DNA of 64,000 nucleotides, from the NCBI RefSeq assembly GCF_027532945.1, contig NZ_JAPZTZ010000004.1, positions 248,001-312,000 of the forward strand. Reading direction: 5' to 3'. The notes below the pieces were generated by a model. The model did no database searches. It saw only the letters and a list, made by a program, of their open reading frames with translations, and was not told the origin of the DNA. The position numbers and the translations under genes are program-made. Positions 1-8,286 of the stretch are shown here, in pieces. Numbering within the stretch: position 1 is the stretch's first letter; each line of letters starts with the position of its first letter. The stretch comes from Phreatobacter sp. (GTDB lineage: Bacteria; Pseudomonadota; Alphaproteobacteria; Rhizobiales; Phreatobacteraceae).

Positions 1-241
1 CGTTGCCCCGCTGATCAGGGCCTTCGAACGGGACCTTGCCGCCGAGGTGGCCGAAACGCTCGCCATCGCCGGCATCCCGGCCCGCTGGTCGGCCGAAGGC
101 CTGAGCGCCGACGACCTAGCGGGCCATCTCATCATCCTCTCCGTGGGCATCACCCACAAGGCGGCCGACCCCGTCGACTACCGCGCCCGGATGGCCAGCG
201 CGATCCGCCTCGTGTGCCGCACGCCCAAGTTGGTCCGCTGA
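1..241 (+). CDS. C-terminal end of a TetR-like regulator (partial)
   Basis: An open frame enters from the left edge (first full codon at base 2) and stops at 239-241, leaving 79 codons. The helical, alanine-rich end, with a segment reading LAGHLIILSVGITHKAADP and a terminal RMASAIRLVCR helix, resembles the ligand-binding C-terminal domain of TetR/AcrR regulators. The DNA-binding N-terminus lies outside the window, so the family call is tentative. About 140 bp of non-coding sequence separate it from the next gene. Confidence 0.45.
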   Translation, partial: VAPLIRAFERDLAAEVAETLAIAGIPARWSAEGLSADDLAGHLIILSVGITHKAADPVDYRARMASAIRLVCRTPKLVR

Positions 242-384
242 CCGCAGCCCGTCCTAAGGGATTGGCAAGGGACTGACGTCACATTCGGCCCGGCGGACGC
301 CACAGGCCGGAAACCATCATGGCCCACACCGCTCCGCACGGCCGCGATCCGCGGCCACCATGCTGACCGACGGGGCATCACCCG

Positions 385-3162
385 ATGGATTTCGTTTTCG
401 CCATCCTTCTCGGCATCGCTGCCGTTCTTGCCCTGCCGATCCTGACCATCGTCGCCTTCATCCGCAGCGGTGACGCCAAGCGGCGTCTCGATCTCGCGGA
501 GATGCGGATACGGCAGGTCGAGACCGAGCTGACCCTGGTGCGCGCCGCGCTCGACGCCGCCCCGCGCCAGGCTCCTGCCGGAGAGGCGGCCGTGACCGCG
601 CCGGTTCCCGTTCCAGCCCCGTCCGTCGCCGATATGGCCCCGCTCGAAGCAGTTCCTCCATTGGCGGCCGAGCCGGTGGGGCTGCCCGAGACCGTCGCTG
701 CCCGCCGCAGCGTGCCTGCCGTCGCGGCCGGCGCCCCGCTGGAGGCCATCGATCCTCTTCCGCCGCCGCCCCCGACGGCCCCGCCGCCGCCCTCCAACCT
801 CGGCGGCTTCGAGGAGACCATCGGTTCGCGCTGGGCGGTCTGGGTCGGCGCCGTCGCCCTCGGCCTCGGTGGCCTCTTTCTTGTTCGCTATTCCATCGAG
901 GCAGGGCTCATCGGCCCGGGCCTGCGCATCGCCTTCGGCCTGATCTTCTCGCTGGCGCTGCTCGCCGGCGGCGAGTGGCTGCGCCGCAGCGACAAGGGCC
1001 TGCCGACCCTGCCGCTCGCCGACATTCCGGCGGCGCTGACGGGGGCCGGCGCCGTCGCCGCTTTCGGCACGATCTACGCAGCCCATGCGCTCTACGACTT
1101 CATCGGCCCAGCCTTCACCTTCGTCGCGCTGGCGGCCGTCGGCATGGGCACGCTGGTCCTTGCCGGCCTGCATGGACCGCTGCTTGGCGGTATCGGCCTC
1201 GTCGCCGCCTTCGCCGCGCCTTTCCTCGTCGCCTCGGCCAATCCGAACCCGTACATCTTCCCGATCTATGCGGCGATCATCACTGCCGCCTGCTTCACTC
1301 TCGCCTGGATCCGCGACTGGCCCTGGCTGCGCGGTGCCGCCACCTGTCTTGCGGTGTTCCTCGGCACCATCACCATGATCGGCACCGGGGGCGGGGCCTA
1401 TCCGAGCCTCATCCAGGCGCTGGCCGGCATCGTCACCGCCGCATTGCTGGTGGTCCCGGGCATCCGCTTCGCGCCGCCGCGCGAGCGCGGCATGGACGGG
1501 CAGGCCACCGCCATTCTCGCCGCCTTCGCCCTGCTCGGCATGTTCGCGGTCATGGAAAGCCGGCAGGACCTCCTGGCGGTCGCGCTCTACCTCGTCCTGT
1601 CGCTGGGCGTCCTCGCCATCGTCTGGCGGGCGCCGTCCGTGGTGCTGGCCGTGCCGGCGACCGGCGTGCTCGCGCTCCTCGTCCTGCTTGGCTGGGTCAC
1701 CGGCGTGAAGCCCTCCACCATGCTCGATCCGCTCGGCGTCCCGCCGACCTATCCCGAGGTCCTCGCCCGTATCGGTTGGGCTGGCCTCGCCTTCGGCCTC
1801 GTCTTCGGCATCGGCCCTGCGGCCATCGCGGTGATGCGTCGCCAGCGCGAGGCGGTGACCGTCCTCATCCTCGCCGCGACCTCGGTCGCCATGCCGCTGG
1901 CGCTCCTCGCCATTGTCTATGGCAAGGTCGAGGGCTTCGTCATCTCGCCGCGCTTTGCCGCCATCGCCATGGTCCTCGCCGCGAGCTTCGCAGTCGCGAC
2001 GGAGGCCGCCCACCGGCTGCGCTCCGGCCAGCGGCCGGGCCTCGCCTCGGCCGCAGCCATCTACGCCATCGGTGCGCTGGCGGCTGTCGCCTTCGCGCTC
2101 ACCCTGCTGCTCGAGCGCGCCTGGCTCACCCTTGCCCTCGCCGCCATGGTCGCGGCCATAGCCTGGGTCTACACCTTCCGCCCGCTGCCCCAGCTGCGCT
2201 GGGTTGCGACGCTGGCCGGGGTCGGAGTGCTCGGTCGCGTCCTCTGGGACCCCGCCATCAACGGCGCCGATGTCGGCGAGACCATCGTCTTCAACTGGCT
2301 GCTGCCGGGCTATGGCCTGCCGGCCCTTGCGGCGATCGCGGCCTCGATCCTGCTACGCCGCCGGCGCGGCGAGGACGAGCCGGTGGCGATCCTCGAAGGG
2401 CTCGCCATGGTCTTCAGCGCGCTGCTGGTCATCGTTCAGGTGCGCCACGCCTTCGGGGCAGCCGGACTGCGCCTGCACGCAGCGCCGCTGACCTTCCCGG
2501 AGGCCGCGACCCACACGGTGACCATGCTCGCCTTCGGCCTCGGCTTGTCGCGCCTTGCCGCATGGCGCAGCGGCGCGCTGTGGGACAATGCTCTCGTCGT
2601 CGCGCGCTTCGCCTCCTGGGCCTGGATCGCGGTGGTCATGGGCTTTGCCTTCAATCCCTGGCTCACCGGACGTCCCGTCGGGACCCACGCCATCGTCAAC
2701 TGGGCGCTGCTCGGCTACGGCTTCGGCGCGGTGCTGGCGTTTTCCTCGGCCTATTTCGACCGCCGCGCCGGACGGATCATCGAGGGCCGCGTCATGGGCC
2801 TCTTCGGCCTCGCCATGCTGGTGACCTACGCCAATATCGTCGTCGCCATGCTGTTCCGCGGTGAGGTGTCGCTCTGGCGCATCGGCGATGCCGAGCTCTA
2901 CGCCTATTCGGCGGTCTGGCTCGCCTTCGGCCTCGCGCTGCTCGGGGCGGGCGCCGTCCTCGGCAGCCGGACGCTGCGTCTCGCTTCAGCGGCGCTGGTG
3001 GCGCTCGCCGTGCTGACGGTCTTCCTCATCGACATGGCGGGGCTGACAGGCCTGTGGCGGGCCCTGTCCTTCATCGGCCTTGGCCTCGTCCTGCTGGTCG
3101 TCGGTCGCATCTACCAGCGCGTCCTCGGCATCGCCCAGGCGCGCGCGGCGGGCGGCGTCTAG
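385..3162 (+). CDS. DUF2339 family polytopic membrane protein
   Basis: A 925-residue inner-membrane protein. It opens with one hydrophobic helix (about residues 1-28), then a charged helical stretch that could form a coiled coil (about 30-60), a proline/alanine-rich linker up to about residue 145 that includes a run of prolines, and then a core of some twenty or more predicted transmembrane helices beginning near the motif ETIGSRWAVWVGAVALGLG. This is the standard DUF2339 layout and length; the biochemical function is unknown. The stop codon overlaps the stop of the convergent WD40 gene within the tetranucleotide CTAG at 3159-3162. Confidence 0.85.
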   Translation: MDFVFAILLGIAAVLALPILTIVAFIRSGDAKRRLDLAEMRIRQVETELTLVRAALDAAPRQAPAGEAAVTAPVPVPAPSVADMAPLEAVPPLAAEPVGLPETVAARRSVPAVAAGAPLEAIDPLPPPPPTAPPPPSNLGGFEETIGSRWAVWVGAVALGLGGLFLVRYSIEAGLIGPGLRIAFGLIFSLALLAGGEWLRRSDKGLPTLPLADIPAALTGAGAVAAFGTIYAAHALYDFIGPAFTFVALAAVGMGTLVLAGLHGPLLGGIGLVAAFAAPFLVASANPNPYIFPIYAAIITAACFTLAWIRDWPWLRGAATCLAVFLGTITMIGTGGGAYPSLIQALAGIVTAALLVVPGIRFAPPRERGMDGQATAILAAFALLGMFAVMESRQDLLAVALYLVLSLGVLAIVWRAPSVVLAVPATGVLALLVLLGWVTGVKPSTMLDPLGVPPTYPEVLARIGWAGLAFGLVFGIGPAAIAVMRRQREAVTVLILAATSVAMPLALLAIVYGKVEGFVISPRFAAIAMVLAASFAVATEAAHRLRSGQRPGLASAAAIYAIGALAAVAFALTLLLERAWLTLALAAMVAAIAWVYTFRPLPQLRWVATLAGVGVLGRVLWDPAINGADVGETIVFNWLLPGYGLPALAAIAASILLRRRRGEDEPVAILEGLAMVFSALLVIVQVRHAFGAAGLRLHAAPLTFPEAATHTVTMLAFGLGLSRLAAWRSGALWDNALVVARFASWAWIAVVMGFAFNPWLTGRPVGTHAIVNWALLGYGFGAVLAFSSAYFDRRAGRIIEGRVMGLFGLAMLVTYANIVVAMLFRGEVSLWRIGDAELYAYSAVWLAFGLALLGAGAVLGSRTLRLASAALVALAVLTVFLIDMAGLTGLWRALSFIGLGLVLLVVGRIYQRVLGIAQARAAGGV

Positions 3163-4160
3163 AGCAGGGCGATGCCAGCCTTGCCGCTTTCGGTGCCGAA
3201 GGCGGCGGCCTTGCCGTCGGCGCGCCACGCAAGCGCCGTCACCGCGTCGCCGTCCGGCTCGCGCATGAGGATCTCCGCGCCGTCCTCGATGCGGCAGAGC
3301 AGGATGAGGCCGTCGGCAAAGCCGGCGGCGACGACGGGCGCGGCCGGGTGGCCGGCGACCTGCGTCACCTTGATGCCGGCCTTGGCCGCCGGGGCGATCA
3401 TGGTGGGGTTGACGCCCATCGGGCCGTTCTTGCCGCTGAACGGCCAGAGGATGGCCTCGCTCGCCCCGGACGTCGCCAGGAACTTGCCGCCATGGGTCCA
3501 GGCGAAGGAACGCACCTTGCCGGGATAGCCGGACATGCGCATGTGCTGGCCATCTTCCAGTCGCCAGCCGTGGAGCTGCGGCTCCTGCATGGTGGTGACG
3601 ACGAAACGCTGGTCGGCGCTCACCGTGATGCCGAGATGGGAGCCCTTCCATTCGAGCTTCTGCGGCTCGCCGGCGACGTTCGGATACCAGAGCGTCGCGC
3701 CGTTGTAGTGGGCGAGGGCGAGGCGCTGGCCTTTGGGGAAGAAGGCGATACCGCCACAGGCGGAGGGCAGCGCCAGCGTCTTCGCCTCGCCCTTCTCCGG
3801 CCTGTAGGTGACCGTGCGCCCGGCACTCCAGGCGAGGCTGCGGGACGGGCCGACCGCCACCCGGTCGATCCATGTGCCGCCGCTGTCATGCACCATGCGC
3901 GGCTCGCCCTTCGCGTCCAGCAGAACGACCCGACCGTCGTCGCCCGCGGTGACGAGAACCGCGCCGTCCGAGGCGCTGTCGAGGATGCCGCCCTCATGCA
4001 GGGTGACGCGCCGGTCCGAGGCACCCGCCAGCACCGCTTCGCCGCTCGCCAGCAGCAATGCGGCCTGATCCCCGAGGAAATGCGCGGCGATCACCGTCTC
4101 GCCAGGGTCGATGGCGCGGATGCGCTCGCGGATGGAAGGGCGCTTCGTCTCGCTCGTCAT
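3159..4160 (-). CDS. WD40 repeat protein
   Basis: A 333-residue protein built of repeating about 40-residue beta-blade units, for example segments ending in LAWSAGRTVTYR, FAWTHGGKFLATSG and LAWRADGKAAAFGTESG. These match degenerate WD40 blades of a seven-bladed beta-propeller. No signal peptide is visible, so it should be cytoplasmic. WD40 propellers are scaffolds with no activity that can be read from sequence. It is divergent from the histidine phosphatase gene and convergent with DUF2339, sharing a CTAG with overlapping stop codons. Confidence 0.8.
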   Translation of the reverse strand: MTSETKRPSIRERIRAIDPGETVIAAHFLGDQAALLLASGEAVLAGASDRRVTLHEGGILDSASDGAVLVTAGDDGRVVLLDAKGEPRMVHDSGGTWIDRVAVGPSRSLAWSAGRTVTYRPEKGEAKTLALPSACGGIAFFPKGQRLALAHYNGATLWYPNVAGEPQKLEWKGSHLGITVSADQRFVVTTMQEPQLHGWRLEDGQHMRMSGYPGKVRSFAWTHGGKFLATSGASEAILWPFSGKNGPMGVNPTMIAPAAKAGIKVTQVAGHPAAPVVAAGFADGLILLCRIEDGAEILMREPDGDAVTALAWRADGKAAAFGTESGKAGIALL

Positions 4161-4250
4161 GGAGCCCTAGCTAGCCGAAGGCAGGGGTATTGGCGAGGGG
4201 GAGACGATGGTGGCGAGAGCGAGAACGGTGGAGGACGGGGTGCGGCCCCT

Positions 4251-4279
4251 TTGACATCGTCGCAAGGCTGGTCCATTGC
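4251..4279 (+). promoter_or_regulatory. Candidate sigma70 promoter for the histidine phosphatase gene
   Basis: A perfect -35 hexamer TTGACA lies at 4251-4256 in the 150 bp divergent region. With a 17 bp spacer the -10 would be CATTGC, a weak match. The distance to the TTG start at 4311 is reasonable. Tentative. Confidence 0.3.
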
Positions 4280-4310
4280 AGCGCCCTCTTGACGCCCCGG
4301 AGATGATCCC

Positions 4311-4937
4311 TTGGCCAGCGGAACCCCGACCCAGGTCGCGCCGACGCTCGGATATGACGCCATCCAGGACCTGGTTCGCGCCATCCCCTTCCGGCCGCGC
4401 CTGTCGCGCTTCATCTTCCTTCGCCACGGCGAGACCGAGGGCAACCGTAAGGGCGTCTACCAGTTTCCCGAGACGCCGCTGAACACTGCTGGTGAGGCTC
4501 AGGCCGCCGAGGCCGCCTCGATCCTGGCGCTCGCCTCCATCTCCCGCGTCGTGGCAAGCCCGATGATGCGCGCCTGGCGGACCGCCGCCGTCGTCACCGA
4601 CGGCCGCGACATCACGCCTGAGCCTGACGCCGCGTTGCAGGAGCGCATATATATCGGCCTCTTCGGCACGCCGGTCGGCACACTCGACTGGCGCGTCGAT
4701 CCGCCGGCCTGCGAGAGCCTGGAGACCTTCGTCCACCGCACCGGCAACGGGCTTTCCCGCTGGCTCGCCCGCGAGGACGATCCCGAGGGCGATCTCCTCC
4801 TCGTCTCCCATGGCGGCGTGCTGCTGGTGCTCGCCGCGCTCACCGGTGTCGACCTGCACACCGAGTTGCGCCGCAACGCCACGCCGATCCTCTTCCAGCG
4901 CGCCAGCGGCGGCTGGGAGGCGACTGCGGCGGGGTGA
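4311..4937 (+). CDS. Histidine phosphatase family protein (PhoE/GpmB-like)
   Basis: A 208-residue cytoplasmic phosphatase. The phosphohistidine motif FLRHGETEGNRKG is at about residues 37-49 and a second catalytic histidine is in LLVSHGGVLLVLAAL (about 165-179). These are the hallmarks of the branch-1 histidine phosphatase superfamily, which includes alpha-ribazole phosphatase, PhoE and phosphoglycerate mutases; the substrate cannot be read from sequence. The start is a TTG preceded at 8 bp by GGAG. The gene ends convergently against the CoA-transferase gene with directly abutting stop codons (TGATCA). Confidence 0.85.
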   Translation: MASGTPTQVAPTLGYDAIQDLVRAIPFRPRLSRFIFLRHGETEGNRKGVYQFPETPLNTAGEAQAAEAASILALASISRVVASPMMRAWRTAAVVTDGRDITPEPDAALQERIYIGLFGTPVGTLDWRVDPPACESLETFVHRTGNGLSRWLAREDDPEGDLLLVSHGGVLLVLAALTGVDLHTELRRNATPILFQRASGGWEATAAG

Positions 4938-6068
4938 TCACCCGCCGAACTCGGCCTTGACCGCCGCCGTGTGTTGCCCCAGCGAAGGCACGGGCCCGAA
5001 CTGCGGCACCGTGCCGTCGTGCAGCGCGCCGGGGGCCAGCATCCGCTTCCGGCCGGCAGGCGTGTCCACCTCCATGTAGCGGTTCTGCGGGTGGACCTTG
5101 AGGTCGTCGAGCGACGACACGCGGCCATAGGCGACCTTCGCCTTCTCCAGCCTCTCCACCACCGCCTCGCGGGGATGGCGGGCGAAGGCTGCGAGGATGA
5201 TGGCGTCGAGCGCGGCGCGATTGGCGACGCGCTTCACATTGGCGTCGAAGCGCGGATCGGTGGCGATCGTCGCGTCGTCCAGCACGTTCTCGCAGAGCGA
5301 GGCCCATTCCCGCTCGTTCTGGATCGAGAAGAGGATCGCCTTGCCGTCGGCGCATGGATAGGCGCCATAGGGTGCGATGGTCGGGTGGTTGAGGCCCGAA
5401 CGGGGCGGATAGATGCCGCCATAGGCGTATTGGAGGTAGGGCACGTTCATCCAGTCAGCGAGCGCGTGGTAGAGCGACACGGCGATGTGCCGGCCCTCGC
5501 CGGTGATGGATCGGCCGATCAGCGCCTGGAGGATCGCCTGGAAGGCGGTCATGCCCGCGGCGATGTCGCAGACCGAGACGCCGACGCGCGCGCGGGCATC
5601 GCCCTCGCCGGTGATCTCGGAGAGGCCCGACTCGGCCTGGACCAGCAGGTCATAGGCCTTGAGGTGCTGCCAGGGGCCTTCCTCGCCATAGCCGGAAATG
5701 GAGCAGGTGATGAGGCGGGGGTGCCTGGCGCGCAGCTCTGCCGGGTCGAAGCCGATGCGCTTCAGTGCGCCCGGCGCAAGGTTCTGGATGAAGACATCCG
5801 CCTTTACGATCATCGCCGCCAGCACCGCCTGGTCGCCGGCATCCTTCAGGTCGAGGACGACCGATTCCTTGCCGCGGTTCAGCCAGACGAAATAGGCGCT
5901 CTCGCCGTCCACCGCCCTGTCGTAGCGGCGGGCGAAGTCACCCTCGTCGCGCTCGATCTTGATGACGCGGGCGCCCGCATCGGCGAGGCGCGATGCGGCA
6001 TAGGGCGCGGCCACCGCCTGTTCGACGGAGACGACGAGGAGGCCAGACAGGTCGGTCTGCGAGGACAT
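4938..6068 (-). CDS. CaiB/BaiF family (family III) CoA-transferase
   Basis: A 376-residue cytoplasmic enzyme expected to move CoA between acyl-CoA donors and carboxylic acids. The N-terminal VEQAVAAPYAASRLADAGARV stretch, the WLNRGKESVVLDLKD segment and ISGYGEEGPW followed by YDLLVQAESG (containing the expected catalytic Asp, about residue 150) are typical of the family. Length is normal. The closest functional types would be formyl-, succinyl- or mesaconyl-CoA transferases, but the substrate is not predictable. It is separated from the neighbouring toxin-antitoxin pair and shows no operon partner. Confidence 0.85.
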   Translation of the reverse strand: MSSQTDLSGLLVVSVEQAVAAPYAASRLADAGARVIKIERDEGDFARRYDRAVDGESAYFVWLNRGKESVVLDLKDAGDQAVLAAMIVKADVFIQNLAPGALKRIGFDPAELRARHPRLITCSISGYGEEGPWQHLKAYDLLVQAESGLSEITGEGDARARVGVSVCDIAAGMTAFQAILQALIGRSITGEGRHIAVSLYHALADWMNVPYLQYAYGGIYPPRSGLNHPTIAPYGAYPCADGKAILFSIQNEREWASLCENVLDDATIATDPRFDANVKRVANRAALDAIILAAFARHPREAVVERLEKAKVAYGRVSSLDDLKVHPQNRYMEVDTPAGRKRMLAPGALHDGTVPQFGPVPSLGQHTAAVKAEFGG

Positions 6069-6160
6069 GGGGCAGGCTCACGCGAGGGATGGTTCGCCCT
6101 CCATAGAGACAGGCCGGCGCTCCGGTCCAGAGGCGGAACCGAAGGGCAGGCCTGACGCCG

Positions 6161-6511
6161 TCAGGAGGCCAGCGCCCGGTCCACCGCCTCGCGCTCCTGC
6201 TCGATGACCGTGATATAGGCGAGGAAGGCGCTGTCCGGCATGGTGCGGCCCTGCTCGATATCGCGCAGCCGGCCGAGATTGATGCGGTAGCGCTCGGCAA
6301 ATTGCGGCTGGCTGAGGTTCAGCGACTGGCGCAGCAGCCGGACGCGCCGGCCGGCGACGCCGCGGTCGAGTTCCTCCTCGGTGGAGGGCGGATTGTCCGG
6401 ATCATCGAGCGCGTTCTGCTCGATCTCCTCCGGCGTCATGGCGTCCATGCGCCGCTCGAAATCCGGGTCGAGCGGCGGCAGGTTGTTCGGATCAAGCGGG
6501 AACCGGCCCAT
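6161..6511 (-). CDS. Helix-turn-helix antitoxin partner of BrnT
   Basis: A 116-residue protein. The first 50 residues are acidic and proline-rich (LDPNNLPPLDPDFERRM, EEIEQNALDDPDNPPSTEEELDRG); the C-terminal half is an XRE-like HTH (VRLLRQSLNLSQPQFAERYRINLGRLRDIEQG). I chose the ATG at 6511 because it overlaps the end of brnT by 20 bp and matches the family layout; longer upstream extensions are low-complexity readings of the brnT frame. It probably neutralises BrnT and represses the shared promoter. This is an XRE-type partner rather than the classical BrnA fold. Confidence 0.8.
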   Translation of the reverse strand: MGRFPLDPNNLPPLDPDFERRMDAMTPEEIEQNALDDPDNPPSTEEELDRGVAGRRVRLLRQSLNLSQPQFAERYRINLGRLRDIEQGRTMPDSAFLAYITVIEQEREAVDRALAS

Positions 6512-6779
6512 AGCGCTTCTCCTCGGTGCGGTTGGCGCGACGGGCCGAAATGAGCCAGACAAGACGACCGCGCTCTGTATAGACGACGGTGTAGAGCTTG
6601 GTACCGATCTGTCCGGTGACCTTGCGCCGCTCTTCGCCGTCCGCCGCCCTCGTCGAGTCCCTGTCGACGCGCAGCGGATCGAAGAAGACCCGCCGTGCAT
6701 CCGCGAATGACAGGCCATGCTTCTTCAGGTTCGAAGCAGCCTTCCCATCATGCCAGTCGAAGTCGAGCGAAGACGCCAT
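6492..6779 (-). CDS. brnT: BrnT family ribonuclease toxin
   Basis: A 95-residue protein with the BrnT pattern FDWHDGKAASNLKKHGLSFADARRVFFDP near the N-terminus, a central ERRKVTGQIG and a C-terminal VWLISARRANRTEEKRYG. BrnT toxins are RelE-fold ribonucleases that stop growth. The gene lies first in a two-gene operon, the usual toxin-first order for this family, and overlaps the antitoxin by 20 bp. No Shine-Dalgarno is obvious ahead of the ATG at 6779; the mapped promoter suggests a leaderless message. Confidence 0.88.
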   Translation of the reverse strand: MASSLDFDWHDGKAASNLKKHGLSFADARRVFFDPLRVDRDSTRAADGEERRKVTGQIGTKLYTVVYTERGRLVWLISARRANRTEEKRYGPVPA

Positions 6780-6783
6780 AAAT

Positions 6784-6808
6784 TATCATACGGAAAATCC
6801 GTATGATA
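6784..6808. promoter_or_regulatory. Palindromic operator of the brnT operon
   Basis: A perfect inverted repeat with 11 bp arms (TATCATACGGA / TCCGTATGATA) and a 3 bp AAA spacer sits 5 bp upstream of the brnT start. It covers the -10 and the spacer of the predicted promoter. Toxin-antitoxin complexes usually bind such sites for conditional autorepression. Confidence 0.75.
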
Positions 6809-6813
6809 CGCAA
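6785..6813 (-). promoter_or_regulatory. Promoter of the brnT-antitoxin operon
   Basis: On the minus strand a -35 TTGCGT (6808-6813) and a -10 TATGAT (6785-6790) are separated by exactly 17 bp. The predicted transcription start falls at about 6778-6779, on the brnT ATG, implying a leaderless or nearly leaderless transcript. Confidence 0.6.
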
Positions 6814-6838
6814 TCATGACATGTATCTTATCGACGAC

Positions 6839-7420
6839 TCACCTCTGGCCGTCGCGCTTGGAAATCTGGTCCTGTGTCAGGCCGCCCATGCGCGGATGCG
6901 GCCGGCCGCCGGTGGTCATGGCCAGCGCGAAGAGGATTTCGTCGGCGCGCGGGCTATCCTGCACCATCAGCGTAACGCCGTCGAAATGCGAGCGCACATA
7001 GGCCGCGTTGCGGTGGTGGATCGGCACGTCGAGGATGGCGCCCATCGGCCCGACCTTGGTCATGGACGGCACGATGGCCAGGGCCTCGCCGAGCAGTTCG
7101 CGCATGGCATAGCCGCCCGGCACGTGCCAGAGCGCCCCGTGTTCCAGTTCACCGGCGGAGCCGACCAACGAACCCTTGCCATAGGCCTCGATGGCCGTGG
7201 TGTCGCCGCCGAGGGCCTTCAGCAGCTTGGTCGAGCATTCGAGGCCGAGCGGCTTCAGGTCGTCCATCATCGGCTGGATGTCCTCGACATAGCGGCCGGC
7301 GAAGGGGTTCTTCAGCACCGCCGCGACCCACCCCTTGAGGATGGGCTTGTCGAGCTTTGGCCCGCCGTCGTGGCGGACCTCCTCGACGCCGACGACGATC
7401 TTCCTGACGTCGATACTCAT
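6839..7420 (-). CDS. DUF1185 (amino acid synthesis family) protein
   Basis: A 193-residue protein with the features of the family named amino acid synthesis protein (DUF1185): an N-terminal VRKIVVGVEEVRHDGG, a central GKGSLVGSAGELEHGALWHVPGG and a C-terminal DSPRADEILFALAMTTGGRPHPRMGG. The family has no proven reaction. Its start overlaps the UPF0280 stop in an ATGA, so the two are probably translationally coupled. It is the last gene of the minus-strand N-heterocycle catabolic cluster, which argues for a role there (for example on a ring-opened amino or amide intermediate) rather than in general amino-acid synthesis. Confidence 0.8.
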   Translation of the reverse strand: MSIDVRKIVVGVEEVRHDGGPKLDKPILKGWVAAVLKNPFAGRYVEDIQPMMDDLKPLGLECSTKLLKALGGDTTAIEAYGKGSLVGSAGELEHGALWHVPGGYAMRELLGEALAIVPSMTKVGPMGAILDVPIHHRNAAYVRSHFDGVTLMVQDSPRADEILFALAMTTGGRPHPRMGGLTQDQISKRDGQR

Positions 7421-8283
7421 GATCGGATCTCCCTCATGGGTCTGCTTTTGCCGAGGATGCGGCTGTCGCCCTGGAGGACGAGGGCCGCGTCGAAGATGAG
7501 GCCGCGCCGCTGAAACTGATCGGCGCGCGCAAGGCCGGCCGCGAGCGCCGCGGCAATGACGGGGGAGGGCAGGGGCCCGACCGCCGTCGTGACCAACCGG
7601 TCGCCGAGGTCGCTGTCGGGATCGAGCGTCTCAGCCGGGCGACGCTCCACGGCGGGATGGTCGGCATCCACCGCATTGGCGATCAAGGTCGCGGCCACAT
7701 CGGCGCTCGCCGCGTCGCGCGCGAGGATCGTCACGGAATCGGCGATGCCGAGCGAGAAGGAGCGCCCCTGCGCGCCCGAGGTGGCGATGCCGCCGATTCC
7801 GTCGCCATGGGAAAGGCACAGACGGCCGTTCAGGGCCGGGATAGGTCCGCGCGCGAAGTCAGCGGCGAGCGCCACGTCAAGCGTCTCGCCTTCGGTGAGA
7901 TGCACCGCGATGTCGCCGCCATCATTGACGAAGGCGCGGTCGAGGGGCGCGGCCTCCACCATCACCGACAGGATCTCGTCGGCCACCGCCCCCGCCACCG
8001 CCGCCATGGGCGTGACGAAGACGCCCACATGAGGCCGGCAGGCCGCGACCATGCGCTGCGCGACCGGGCCTTCCACCTGCGGCTTCTCGGTCATCGGCTT
8101 GCGCAGTTCGGAAAGCTCGCCGACGAGCTCCGGCAGCACCGTCTGGAAGCGGGCGATGGCGGCATCATAGGCCTCGCGCACCGCGCTGGCCGCCCCCCAG
8201 GCGCGTAGCACCAGGTCGATCGGACCGTGCTGCAGGTGCAGCCGGTCGCCGGTGAGCGGCTGGACGGCGGGCGGCTCCCACAT
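7417..8283 (-). CDS. UPF0280 (ApbE-like) family protein
   Basis: A 288-residue soluble protein. The segments VAGAVADEILSVMVEA, AFVNDGGDIAVHL, and GIGGIATSGAQGRSFSLGIADSVTILA match the UPF0280 family, which is structurally related to ApbE FAD:protein FMN transferases. It starts 3 bp after the MarR stop and overlaps the next gene by 4 bp, so it is in the same operon. The only known 6-hydroxynicotinate reductase carries a covalently bound flavin, and a homologue is encoded two genes upstream, so a flavin-attachment role is an attractive inference but unproven. Confidence 0.82.
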   Translation of the reverse strand: MWEPPAVQPLTGDRLHLQHGPIDLVLRAWGAASAVREAYDAAIARFQTVLPELVGELSELRKPMTEKPQVEGPVAQRMVAACRPHVGVFVTPMAAVAGAVADEILSVMVEAAPLDRAFVNDGGDIAVHLTEGETLDVALAADFARGPIPALNGRLCLSHGDGIGGIATSGAQGRSFSLGIADSVTILARDAASADVAATLIANAVDADHPAVERRPAETLDPDSDLGDRLVTTAVGPLPSPVIAAALAAGLARADQFQRRGLIFDAALVLQGDSRILGKSRPMREIRS

Positions 8284-8286
8284 GGC

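Noticed and set aside
178..2013. Long minus-strand open frame antisense to the DUF2339 gene
   Set aside because: Very Arg/Gly/Asp/Glu-rich composition with no family features; it mirrors the third-position GC bias of the opposite gene.
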